Assembly: GCA_023436495.1 (NCBI GenBank) | Contig: JAEZIT010000127.1 | Coordinates: forward strand, 1 to 50,202 | Length of the DNA stretch: 50,202 bases | From: Acidobacteriota bacterium | GTDB taxonomy: Bacteria; Acidobacteriota; Blastocatellia; Pyrinomonadales; Pyrinomonadaceae | Direction of reading: 5' to 3' | Shown: positions 31,573 through 39,692 of the stretch, in pieces | Layout of the letters: each line of letters opens with the position of its first letter | How positions within the stretch are numbered: position 1 is the stretch's first letter | The notes under the pieces: model-generated | The model's database searches: none | The model's input: the letters and a program-made list of their open reading frames with translations, nothing else | What the model was told of the DNA's origin: nothing | Position numbers and translations under genes: made by a program

Positions 31573-31606
31573 GGGGCGATTCCTTGTTCAACCGAAGAAT
31601 CGCCCC
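31573..31606 (-). terminator. hairpin after the aldehyde dehydrogenase gene
   Basis: Perfect 10-bp stem GGGGCGATTC / GAATCGCCCC (31573-31582, 31597-31606) with a 14-base loop, 17 bases after the stop on the minus strand. It has no T-tract, so it may stabilise the 3' end or be a factor-dependent stop. Confidence 0.5.
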
Positions 31607-31622
31607 GATAGTTACCTACAGT

Positions 31623-33173
31623 TTAGATCTCAACAGCGTCGATCTGCGCCTTCTGGAGTTTACCCGAATAGTCAATGTACAGGGCCTTCCATTCGCTGAA
31701 AATATCAAGCACTTGTGTACCTGCTTCGCGATGGCCGTTTCCTGTACCCTTGGTTCCGCCGAACGGCAGATGCACTTCAGCCCCGATCGTTGCCGAATTC
31801 ACATAGCAAATCCCGGTATAAAGCTCCTGCATCGCGTGGAATGCGTTGTTGACGTCTTGCGTGTAGATCGCCGACGACAGGCCGTATTTTACGCCGTTGA
31901 CGATATCGATGGCTTCGTCCAGCGTCGAGAACGGAATTACTGACGTCACCGGCCCGAAGATCTCTTCCTGGGCGATCCTGTGATTCGGTGCGACACCCGT
32001 GAAAACTGTCGGCTCGATGAAAAACCCGTTCTTATACGCTCCCTTCGTCAGAGCATTTCCTCCACACGCGAGCGTAGCCTTGTCTTCATTCTTCCCGATC
32101 TCGATGTACCCAAGGATCTTCTCCATTGCGGCTTCGTTGATCACAGGGCCGACCTCGGTCTTAGCGTCGAGTCCGTTGCCAACGCGGAGTTTCTTTACCT
32201 TGGCAACCAACTTCTCGCAAAACTCTTTATAGATCTTCTTGTGAACCACAAGCCGCGACGAAGCCGTGCACCGCTGGCCGCTTGTGCCGAACGCTCCCCA
32301 GAGCGAACCTTCTACGGCGTTGTCCACATCGGCGTCTTCCATCACGATTATCGCGTTCTTACCACCCATTTCGAGGCTCACGATCTTGTTGTCGCGCGCG
32401 CACTGTTCGGCGATGATCCTCCCGGTATTCGTCGAACCAGTGAAAGAGATAAGGCGAACATCCTTGTGATTAACGAGCGCCGAACCCGCATCCGCGCCAT
32501 GGCCGTTTATAAGATTGACCACGCCGGCCGGAATGCCTGCTTCTTCGCATGCTTTGACCAGGTTCAGAGCCGAAAGCGGAACGTCCTCGCCCGATTTGAT
32601 CACGACGGTATTGCCGCAAACGAGTGCCGGGATCAGTTTCCACGACGGGATCGCCATCGGAAAATTGAAAGGCGTGATCAGGCCGCAAAGTCCGACGGGC
32701 TGGCGGACGCACATTGCAAATTTATTCGGCATCTCGGCAGGCGTCGTAAACCCGTGGAGCCGGCGGCCTTCGCCGGCAGTGTAATAGGTGCAATCGATCG
32801 CTTCCTGAACGTCGCCGCCCGCTTCCTTCAGGACCTTCCCCATTTCGCGTGTCATTTCCCGCGTGTATCGGTCCTTATTTTCGCGAAGTATCTCGCCGAG
32901 GGTGAACAACAGCTCGGCACGTTTGGGGGCCGGAGTGCGGCGCCACCTGTCAGCGGCGTTCTTAGCCGCCTCGACGGCACGGTCAACGTCTTCCGAATTC
33001 GATACCGGAAAACGGCCGATCACGTCGGACGTATCCGCCGGATTGACATTCTCAAACCACTCGCCCGACGAGCTCTTTACCCACTCGCCGCCGATGTAAT
33101 TGTGATATGTCTTTGTTGATGATTTGGTTGGTTTGGACGATTTTTTTGCTTTCGCTTCTTTAGCTTTTGCCAT
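31623..33173 (-). CDS. NAD(P)-dependent aldehyde dehydrogenase
   Basis: A 516-residue ALDH-superfamily enzyme. Catalytic Cys302 in SGQRCTAS, general base Glu268 in SLEMGGKN, and NAD-binding FTGSTNTG; ITPFNFPMAIPSWKL is also canonical. The C-terminal LPFGGTKGTGNGHREAG followed by FSEWKALYIDYSGKLQKAQID resembles the Bacillus YcbD-like branch, near semialdehyde dehydrogenases, but substrate cannot be assigned. The first 21 residues (Ala/Lys-rich, eight lysines) are not part of the fold and are unusual for a cytosolic ALDH. Next to ald, it could take part in amino-acid breakdown; that is inference. Confidence 0.92.
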   Translation of the reverse strand: MAKAKEAKAKKSSKPTKSSTKTYHNYIGGEWVKSSSGEWFENVNPADTSDVIGRFPVSNSEDVDRAVEAAKNAADRWRRTPAPKRAELLFTLGEILRENKDRYTREMTREMGKVLKEAGGDVQEAIDCTYYTAGEGRRLHGFTTPAEMPNKFAMCVRQPVGLCGLITPFNFPMAIPSWKLIPALVCGNTVVIKSGEDVPLSALNLVKACEEAGIPAGVVNLINGHGADAGSALVNHKDVRLISFTGSTNTGRIIAEQCARDNKIVSLEMGGKNAIIVMEDADVDNAVEGSLWGAFGTSGQRCTASSRLVVHKKIYKEFCEKLVAKVKKLRVGNGLDAKTEVGPVINEAAMEKILGYIEIGKNEDKATLACGGNALTKGAYKNGFFIEPTVFTGVAPNHRIAQEEIFGPVTSVIPFSTLDEAIDIVNGVKYGLSSAIYTQDVNNAFHAMQELYTGICYVNSATIGAEVHLPFGGTKGTGNGHREAGTQVLDIFSEWKALYIDYSGKLQKAQIDAVEI

Positions 33174-33266
33174 GATTATAAATGATTTACAAATTTATAG
33201 GCCCGCTGTAACTATCGCCCGCGTTCGGTATGCGGGGTCGATCGAAACGCCGCGGCCGCTCGCTGT

Positions 33267-34802
33267 CTATTGTACTGTAAATTGAACTATCTTTAGCTGC
33301 GGTGCGCGCGACGGGCCGTTGTACGACAAGACCTCGAGCACGACGGCATCGCCGGGCTTTAATTTTAGGACCGCGTCGTTGAACTGTTTCAGGTTCGCGA
33401 TGCTGACGCGGTTGATGCGCTGGATAAGGTCGCCTTCTTCCAGCGCCTCGACGCCGTTCGTCAGGCGTACATCGGCGATGTAGCTTGTCGGATTGATCTC
33501 CTTAACGACCACGCCCTTCTGGTTCCCTAGCTTGTAAGACGCAGCAACGGACGGCGTCAGCTCCGACAGGGTCAAACCAAACGGCTTTTGTTCTTCTTTC
33601 CCACCCGCCGGAGGCAATTTTCGGCTGGTGTCCGGTTCGTCCGACGCTCTTCTTCCCTGCCGTTCGATTAGTTTGATCGACGCGGTTTTGCGTTCCATTA
33701 CTGTCCCGCTGTCGCGCATATATACGATGGTAACTGGCGCGTCCGGCAGCTGCCCCGAAACTTGTCCTATCAGGTCCTGTGCGTTGATCACAGGCTTTCC
33801 GTCGAATTCAATGATGACATCGCCGGGTTTCAGGCCGGCCGTCGCCGCCGGGCTCAGCCGTGCCGGCACATCTATTACGATCGCGCCCTTTGGCTCCTTC
33901 AACCCGTAGATTCTCGCATATTCTTCCTTCACCGACTCCAGCTGAACACCGAGATATCCCCGCTTTACGCGGCCGAATTTGCGGATCTGTTCGTAAACCT
34001 TTGAGGCCTCGTTCGAAGGAAATGCGAAGCCGACCCCGTTGTAATCACCCGTTGATGTGACGATCTGGGAATTGATGCCTATCACTTCGCCGTTCATGTT
34101 CACCAGCGGGCCGCCGGAATTCCCTTTATTGATCGCGGCGTCGGTTTGAATAAACCGCTGAAATGCAGTGCCGCCGGGCGTTTCACGTCGAGTCTGCGAA
34201 ACGATGCCGGCCGTTACCGTGCGAGCCAATCCGAATGGCGATCCGATCGCTAGGACCCATTCGCCGACACGGGCGGCGTCCGAATCGCCCAGTCTTGCCA
34301 CGGGCAATTCGTGATCCGCGTCGATCTTTACCACGGCCAGATCGGTTTCGTCATCGGTTCCGACCACCGTTCCCAGATATTCCTTGCCGTTTTCGAGCTT
34401 CACAGTTATCCGCGATGCATCCGAAACGACGTGCGCGTTTGTCAGAATATAACCGGATTTATCAACAATAAAGCCGCTGCCGACCGAGGTTAGCGGCCTT
34501 CGGGGCAATTGCCGGCGGAATAGTTCCATGATGTCGTCGGAATCGCCCGGCTGAGCGCCTCCGCGTGTAGAAACGTCGGGCACTCGGCCTTTTGTATCGA
34601 TGCTGACCACCGCAGGCTCAACTGCCTTGGCAACTTCTGCAAATGAAGCGGACAACTGTTCGCGCGCCGCAGCCGCAGATTTCGATCCTTCTCCCGGATT
34701 AGGCACCTGCGCATTCGCAGTCGATAACACCCCACCCGAGCCGATCAGCAGCGTAAAAACCACCGATGCCAAATATTTTCTGCTGTTTTGAAGGTCGAAC
34801 AT
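33267..34802 (-). CDS. Do-family periplasmic serine protease (DegP/DegQ/HtrA)
   Basis: A 511-residue exported protease-chaperone. Signal peptide ends near STANAQ (residue 32). Protease domain about 60-265 with His124 in TNAHVV, Asp154 in DDETDLAV and Ser229 in NKGNSGGP; LA loop includes DDIMELFRRQLP. Two PDZ domains (about 275-375 and 405-510), the first with GYLGVQLE and LKPGDVIIEFDGKPV, the second with VVVKEINP and LEEGDLIQRINRV. It degrades or refolds damaged periplasmic proteins, usually under envelope stress. It is distinct from the PDZ-less TPR protease at 0.2-1.6 kb. Length is typical for DegQ/MucD. Confidence 0.95.
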   Translation of the reverse strand: MFDLQNSRKYLASVVFTLLIGSGGVLSTANAQVPNPGEGSKSAAAAREQLSASFAEVAKAVEPAVVSIDTKGRVPDVSTRGGAQPGDSDDIMELFRRQLPRRPLTSVGSGFIVDKSGYILTNAHVVSDASRITVKLENGKEYLGTVVGTDDETDLAVVKIDADHELPVARLGDSDAARVGEWVLAIGSPFGLARTVTAGIVSQTRRETPGGTAFQRFIQTDAAINKGNSGGPLVNMNGEVIGINSQIVTSTGDYNGVGFAFPSNEASKVYEQIRKFGRVKRGYLGVQLESVKEEYARIYGLKEPKGAIVIDVPARLSPAATAGLKPGDVIIEFDGKPVINAQDLIGQVSGQLPDAPVTIVYMRDSGTVMERKTASIKLIERQGRRASDEPDTSRKLPPAGGKEEQKPFGLTLSELTPSVAASYKLGNQKGVVVKEINPTSYIADVRLTNGVEALEEGDLIQRINRVSIANLKQFNDAVLKLKPGDAVVLEVLSYNGPSRAPQLKIVQFTVQ

Positions 34803-34898
34803 ACCCGCTACTCCTTAAAATTCAAGCTCACAGCCAGCAATACTTTCTTTGAATTGGATTATAGCAAATTTCGGGGAGAAAATCCGTGTTTTCCCGGA

Positions 34899-35861
34899 TT
34901 AGTTGTTGTTGAGAATAACCTTCAGCACGCCTTTTTCGCCGGCGCGTTTCATGGCGTTGACCGAATCGGCGAGGCGGTATTGTTCCGAGATAAGCCCATC
35001 AACCTTAATGCGTTCGCCAGCCAAAAGATCGATCGCCGGAGCCAGCCTGCCGCAGCGGGAGCCGACGATGGTTATTTCATCGACGACGACACGCCAGGCT
35101 TCCCATTTGGGCATGCCTTGAAATGTCGATTTCAAGACGATCCTGCCGCGGGGCCGGACGAGATCAAGGGCCGCTGCAAAACCGCTCTCCGACCCGCTGG
35201 CTTCCACTACGACGTCGAACGTACCGCGCAGGCTCTTCGAGAGTCGGGCCACAAGCATCGCCTCGATACCAGCATCCGACGCAAGCCTAAGCTTTTCCTT
35301 ATGACGTCCAATTAGAACGACATTCTCCGTTCCGAGCGCCATTGTCAACGCGCATAGTAACCCGAGTTTACCGTCGCCGATCACCGCGACGCGCTCGTCG
35401 GGCCCGATCGCCGCCCGTTCGGTTATGCCGTAGGCCGCGGCAAGCGGCTCCGCAAATACCGCATGGTCATCCGAAACCGAATCCGGGACCGTGATGAGGT
35501 TCCGTGCCGGAAGAGTCAGGTACTCTGCATGTGCGCCGTCACGTCCCTTTATCCCCAAAACGGTGCGATCCGGGCAATGACGCGGGTCGCCCGCGAGGCA
35601 CAATGCACAAATTCCGCAGCCGACATTTATTTCACCAACGACGCGCTTGCCCGCAAGTTCGCCGGCCTCAGCCGAATCCTCGACGACTCCCACGAACTCA
35701 TGCCCGATCGTCCCGTTGAATCCTGCGTATCCGCGTGCTATTTCGATGTCGGTGTTGCAGATGCCCGATTTAACTATGCGCACGAGCACCTCGCCGTCGG
35801 CAGCCGGAACAGCGACGTCGTCCAAGTGTAACGACTTGTCTCTCACTCTTAGTGCCTTCAT
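34899..35861 (-). CDS. zinc-dependent MDR-family alcohol dehydrogenase
   Basis: A 320-residue medium-chain dehydrogenase. Catalytic zinc ligands Cys35 (SGICNTD), His54-Glu55 (GHE) and Glu138 (FAEPLAAAYG); structural zinc Cys82, Cys85, Cys88 and Cys96 (GCGICALCLAGDPRHC). NAD-binding VAVIGDGKLGLLCA. It is about 30 residues shorter than most relatives, the loss being in the cofactor domain. Similar to threonine/sorbitol dehydrogenase-like enzymes of unknown substrate. Its ATG overlaps the TGA of the upstream GNAT gene (ATGA), so the two are translationally coupled. Confidence 0.9.
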   Translation of the reverse strand: MKALRVRDKSLHLDDVAVPAADGEVLVRIVKSGICNTDIEIARGYAGFNGTIGHEFVGVVEDSAEAGELAGKRVVGEINVGCGICALCLAGDPRHCPDRTVLGIKGRDGAHAEYLTLPARNLITVPDSVSDDHAVFAEPLAAAYGITERAAIGPDERVAVIGDGKLGLLCALTMALGTENVVLIGRHKEKLRLASDAGIEAMLVARLSKSLRGTFDVVVEASGSESGFAAALDLVRPRGRIVLKSTFQGMPKWEAWRVVVDEITIVGSRCGRLAPAIDLLAGERIKVDGLISEQYRLADSVNAMKRAGEKGVLKVILNNN

Positions 35862-36334
35862 TCCAGTTCAAATACGAACGCCCGGTCGCACCGCGGCGTG
35901 TGTCGCTCGCGAGCTTCACGAAATCCGAACCTTGTATACAAATGGACCGCGGTTTCCAACACAGCCGCCGTCTCCAGATAAATGCGTCTATATCCGAGAG
36001 CCCTCGCCGTGTCGACCATTCGGGCGAGCATCTGCTTCCCGTAGCCGCGGCCGCGAAATTCTGGCGCGAAATACATCTTGCGAAGCTCGATCGTTTCCTC
36101 ATCCATTGGATATAGCGCCGCCGTTCCGAGCAGCCGTCCCGCTCGGTCCTCGATCACCTCGAAAATACCCCCGCGTGACGTATAATTTGCTTCGATGTCC
36201 ATAATATCGCTGTCGGAGCCTCCGGGGTCCGGCGTCATTCCAAATTCGTATAGAGCAGCGAAGACCAGCTCCCGAACGCGCTCGCCGTCACCATTATTTG
36301 CATTGCGAATGATAAAATCGTCCATTATCGCCAT
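35858..36334 (-). CDS. GNAT-family N-acetyltransferase
   Basis: A 158-residue cytosolic acetyltransferase. The acetyl-CoA loop is RKMYFAPEFRGRGYGKQML (Q/RxxGxG/A pattern), preceded by LLGTAALYPMDEETIEL and followed by YLETAAVLETAVHLYTRFGF, all typical GNAT elements. Substrate unknown. Start ATG at 36334; a second ATG lies three codons on and neither has a good ribosome site. It is the first gene of a coupled pair with the alcohol dehydrogenase. Confidence 0.88.
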   Translation of the reverse strand: MAIMDDFIIRNANNGDGERVRELVFAALYEFGMTPDPGGSDSDIMDIEANYTSRGGIFEVIEDRAGRLLGTAALYPMDEETIELRKMYFAPEFRGRGYGKQMLARMVDTARALGYRRIYLETAAVLETAVHLYTRFGFREARERHTPRCDRAFVFELE

Positions 36335-36420
36335 ACGATAAAATTTACATTTCTCAGGTGTATATTTATACTCTTATCAAACTCTAGTTTACAATTCCGG
36401 CTTTTTTCAAAGTTAACAAT

Positions 36421-37002
36421 ATGCATAGAACCCTTCTAACTGCCACGGCAATGATCTTTGCGGTATTCGCGATCGCCTGCCAAAACCAGCCTTCTCAGAC
36501 AGCCGACACGCCGACGGAGGGCTACAAACGGCTATACGCGGCCGTAAAGGCTAAGGACGTCGAAGCGATCAAAAAATCGATGACTTCGACCTCTCTCAAA
36601 TTTGCGGAATCGGTCGCCGCTCGACAGAACAACCCGGTCGAAAAGGTTCTGGAGAACGGATTTACCGCCACTACATTCGCCGACACACTTCCTGAGATCC
36701 GCGACGAACGAAGCAACGAGAACATGGGCGCGGTCGAGGTGTTTAACAGCAAGGACAATCGCTGGGAGGACTTGCCGTTCGTCAAAGAGGACGGTCAATG
36801 GAAGCTCGCGATCGGTGACCTTTTTGCGGGCACATTCAAATCGCCTGGCCCCGGACGCGACCAGAAGGAAAAAGAGGCCGCGAACGCAATGTCCAATAAC
36901 ATGATCGAAATGAAGACGGACACGAACAGCAACGGAAACGCGAACTTCTCACCTGACTTCAAATCCGGTCCGCGCCCCCCGAAAAACACGAACGCACAAT
37001 GA
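36421..37002 (+). CDS. putative lipoprotein, unknown
   Basis: A 193-residue protein with lipobox AIAC (Cys20). Residues 33-145 (EGYKRLYAAVKAKDVEAIKKSM...WKLAIGDLFAGTF) have the helix-then-sheet order of NTF2-like DUF4878-type domains, which often bind small ligands or partner proteins. The tail is Asn/Pro-rich and disordered (TNSNGNANFS...PRPPKNTNAQ). It overlaps the next gene by four bases (ATGA), so the two are co-translated. Family tentative. Confidence 0.75.
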   Translation: MHRTLLTATAMIFAVFAIACQNQPSQTADTPTEGYKRLYAAVKAKDVEAIKKSMTSTSLKFAESVAARQNNPVEKVLENGFTATTFADTLPEIRDERSNENMGAVEVFNSKDNRWEDLPFVKEDGQWKLAIGDLFAGTFKSPGPGRDQKEKEAANAMSNNMIEMKTDTNSNGNANFSPDFKSGPRPPKNTNAQ

Positions 37003-37343
37003 AAGATTCCGGCGCGCTGAAGGAAACTCTTGACCTATATAATAAACACGGCTGGACGCTCCGCCGTGTTTTAATTTCCGATGGTACGCGGTCGAACCTG
37101 CGCAATTCGGAAGGTGAAATTTTTGGTAATGTTTTGCCTGAACCAGCGGACATCGACGCTGCCTGGTTCTCGCGCCCCTCGCACGCCGGCGGCGAAGCCT
37201 GGGAATTGCGTTCCCTTGCAGAGACTCCCTTCGCGGTCGTTGAGGTAATCCCTATCGATGCGCCGGACGACGAGCGAAAAGAGGTGCTCGAGCGTTTGGA
37301 ATTGAGAATAAAGGAGATGCAGGCCCGCCGCGGCGGTTCGTAA
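36999..37343 (+). CDS. small conserved protein, unknown
   Basis: A 114-residue soluble protein: helix (ALKETLDLYNKHGWTLRRVL), a beta stretch containing ADIDAAWFSRPSHAGGEAWELRSL, and a long amphipathic C-terminal helix (DDERKEVLERLELRIKEMQAR). No family recognised. Coupled by ATGA overlap to the lipoprotein gene before it, which is the main reason to believe it is real. No membrane or export signal. Confidence 0.65.
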   Translation: MKDSGALKETLDLYNKHGWTLRRVLISDGTRSNLRNSEGEIFGNVLPEPADIDAAWFSRPSHAGGEAWELRSLAETPFAVVEVIPIDAPDDERKEVLERLELRIKEMQARRGGS

Positions 37344-37450
37344 ACATTTCTATTGCCAAAACGCCGAAATTACTGGATCTCAGCGGACGTTGGAGGCTAA
37401 AATGGCATCGAAGTTAGTGCTTGACAAGTTCACCTTTGGATAGCAAACTG

Positions 37451-38083
37451 ATGATGTTGAAAATGATGATCAAAGATTTCGGTAGTACTGTCGCGAGCGT
37501 CTGGGAAGGCTTGCGGCCGGTGACGAAAAAAATGCTGGTCGGCGCCCTCCAGTCCGGCAGAAACAATGCGTCAAATCCTTCCGCCCAGAAATATTTTTAC
37601 GATGCACACGCCGATTGGGAACTTAGCCGGTTGCTGACAGCGCTCGACGAGCAGGCTAAACTGCCGGCAATTAAGGCCGACGCGGCAAAATCTGCGGAGA
37701 TCGCAGAGCTTGCCGAAACCTGTGTAAACGTACTGGAATCGCAGACCGGGTCGGCAGAGGTGTTTATCCAGCTTGCTGAACGCGCGCTTAGACAGCACGA
37801 TTACGCAAAGCTTGACAAACTGTCCGACCGCCTCGCAGACAGATTCTCTGCCGGAGAGATCGCCGAGATCGTACGTCAGACTGAGTACCCGCAGATCCGC
37901 GCAATCGCTTACGAAACGCTCTCGATGCTGCCGGTCCAGGCGATCGTTCCGCTCCTGGACGATTCGTTATATTCCGATATCGCCGCCGGAGCGCTGGAAC
38001 AGAAGGCGTTCGAATACGAATCCGACGAAGCGAAGGCAGCTCTTGAACGGTTTGATTCGGACAACGATTTCAGATTCGAATAA
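37451..38083 (+). CDS. helical repeat (HEAT-like) protein, unknown
   Basis: About 210 residues, almost all alpha-helical and acidic, with helix pairs such as AEIAELAETCVNVLESQTG, LDKLSDRLADRFSAGEIAEIV and YPQIRAIAYETLSMLP, suggestive of HEAT/ARM-type repeats. No catalytic motif. The start is uncertain: several ATG codons lie at 37451-37470 and none has its own ribosome site, whereas a GGAGG at 37392 precedes a 13-codon mini-frame (37402-37443) that ends just before. Followed by a strong terminator. Confidence 0.65.
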   Translation: MMLKMMIKDFGSTVASVWEGLRPVTKKMLVGALQSGRNNASNPSAQKYFYDAHADWELSRLLTALDEQAKLPAIKADAAKSAEIAELAETCVNVLESQTGSAEVFIQLAERALRQHDYAKLDKLSDRLADRFSAGEIAEIVRQTEYPQIRAIAYETLSMLPVQAIVPLLDDSLYSDIAAGALEQKAFEYESDEAKAALERFDSDNDFRFE

Positions 38084-38102
38084 CTCCGGGAATTATCGAT
38101 AA

Positions 38103-38135
38103 AAAAAGCCGCGGCCGACAACGCCGCGGCTTTTT
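38103..38135. terminator. bidirectional terminator between the unknown gene and glyA
   Basis: Perfect 13-bp stem AAAAAGCCGCGGC / GCCGCGGCTTTTT (38103-38115, 38123-38135) with a seven-base loop, between two convergent genes. Confidence 0.9.
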
Positions 38136-38137
38136 GT

Positions 38138-39436
38138 TTACCCTGCGAGGTACGATGTCTCACCGCGTTCCTTCAACCGCGCCGAGTACATTGGAAATCT
38201 CGCAGTGATCTCCGCAACCTCCGCCTTTACGCTGACGCGGACCTCTTCCGATTCCGGCTCATGAATGACAGCGGCGATCATCCCGCCGATCTTTTCCATC
38301 TCGGCTTCCTTCATTCCGCGTGTCGTCAGAGCCGGGGTGCCAAGGCGAATCCCGGATGCGACGAATGGCTTGTTGGTGTCGAACGGGATGGTGTTCTTGT
38401 TTACCGTGATGTGAACTTCGTCGAGCGCCTTTTCCGCCGCCTTACCGGTGATCCCCTTACCGTCCATAAAAACATCAACAAGCAGAAGGTGATTGTCGGT
38501 TCCGCCTGAGACTATCCTTAATCCGGCATTGCTTAACGTATCCGCCAGCACTTTAGCGTTCTTAATTATCTGCTGCTGATACGTCTTGAAATCTTCGCGG
38601 AGCGCTTCGCCAAACGACACGGCTTTCGCCGCTATCACATGCATGAGCGGCCCGCCCTGAACGCCCGGAAACACACTGCGGTCAATGTCCTTTGCAAATT
38701 CTTCGCGGCACAGGATAAGCCCGCCGCGTGGGCCGCGAAGCGTCTTGTGGGTCGTCGTCGTCACAAATTCGCAATGCGGGACCGGCGAAGGATGCAGATC
38801 CGCGGCGACTAGCCCCGCGATATGGGCGATGTCCGCCATTACCTTGGCTCCGACGCTGCGGGCTATCTGCCCTATGCGGTCGAAGTCGATCGTACGCGGA
38901 TATGCCGAAGCGCCGCAAATAAGCAGTTTCGGCCGCGATTCTTCAGCGATCTTCTGAAGTTCGTCGTAGTCGATCTGTTCCGTTTCGCGGTTAACGCCGT
39001 AATCGGCCACCTTGTAATTAATGCCCGAAAAATTCAGCGGGTGCCCGTGCGTCAGGTGGCCTCCGTGCGAGAGGTTCATCCCGAGGATCTGATCACCATG
39101 GTCGAGCGCCGTCATCAGCACCGCCATATTCGCCTGTGCGCCGGAATGCGGCTGCACGTTCGCGTGTTCGGCACCGAATATCTCTTTCGCGCGGTCGATC
39201 GCCGCCTGTTCGACGACGTCCGCAAACTCGCAGCCGCCGTAATACCGTTTGCCCGGATATCCTTCGGCATATTTGTTCGTAAAGACCGTGCCCATCGCTT
39301 GCAACACGGCCTCCGAAACAAAATTTTCCGACGCGATCAGCTCAAGCCCATCCGTCTGTCTGCGAACTTCGTCATTGATTGCATTGCTGATCAACGGATC
39401 AACTTCCGAAACGTCTGCGGTGAAAAAGTTGTTCAT
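38138..39436 (-). CDS. glyA: serine hydroxymethyltransferase
   Basis: A 432-residue PLP enzyme interconverting serine and glycine with tetrahydrofolate, the main source of one-carbon units (cytosolic). LELIASENFVS, KYAEGYPGKRYYGGC, HSGAQANMAVL and the PLP lysine in TTTTHKTLRGPRGG (Lys231) are diagnostic; length is normal. A GTG at 39451 is five codons upstream, but the predicted promoter (TATAAT at 39457-39462) would start the message at about 39450, so the ATG at 39436 is preferred. Confidence 0.97.
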   Translation of the reverse strand: MNNFFTADVSEVDPLISNAINDEVRRQTDGLELIASENFVSEAVLQAMGTVFTNKYAEGYPGKRYYGGCEFADVVEQAAIDRAKEIFGAEHANVQPHSGAQANMAVLMTALDHGDQILGMNLSHGGHLTHGHPLNFSGINYKVADYGVNRETEQIDYDELQKIAEESRPKLLICGASAYPRTIDFDRIGQIARSVGAKVMADIAHIAGLVAADLHPSPVPHCEFVTTTTHKTLRGPRGGLILCREEFAKDIDRSVFPGVQGGPLMHVIAAKAVSFGEALREDFKTYQQQIIKNAKVLADTLSNAGLRIVSGGTDNHLLLVDVFMDGKGITGKAAEKALDEVHITVNKNTIPFDTNKPFVASGIRLGTPALTTRGMKEAEMEKIGGMIAAVIHEPESEEVRVSVKAEVAEITARFPMYSARLKERGETSYLAG

Positions 39437-39456
39437 AGTGTCTTGGCTCACTCAGT

Positions 39457-39485
39457 ATTATATATGAATCTGATTCGAACGTTCA
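39457..39485 (-). promoter_or_regulatory. candidate glyA promoter
   Basis: Perfect -10 TATAAT on the minus strand (39457-39462) with a weak -35 about 17 bp upstream (TGAACG). Small inverted repeats GAACGTTC and GAATC-A-GATTC lie over the spacer and -35 and could be an operator. Confidence 0.45.
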
Positions 39486-39692
39486 CGGGATTTTGGTCAG
39501 AACTCGATTTATCCGGTAGTTGTTCGTGACTCCGAACAAACGGTAAAAATAAAGTCCTGCACGTCCTTTTTCAAAAATTGCTCAAGGCCCTGGTGGCCCA
39601 GATCGGCGTTTTTCGCCTACGCCCAAGCGGGAACAGATGAAAAGCTTATTTTTGGCGGCCAGCTGTTCAAATAGTTCCCGTCATACTCCTGT

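Noticed and set aside
31980..33119. 379-codon frame antisense to the aldehyde dehydrogenase
   Set aside because: No recognisable domain, Arg/His-rich, no ribosome site; the ALDH on the other strand is unambiguous.
39605..39625. Hairpin GGCG-TTTTT-CGCC between ligA and glyA as a terminator
   Set aside because: Only a four-base stem with no T-tract in the direction needed for ligA.
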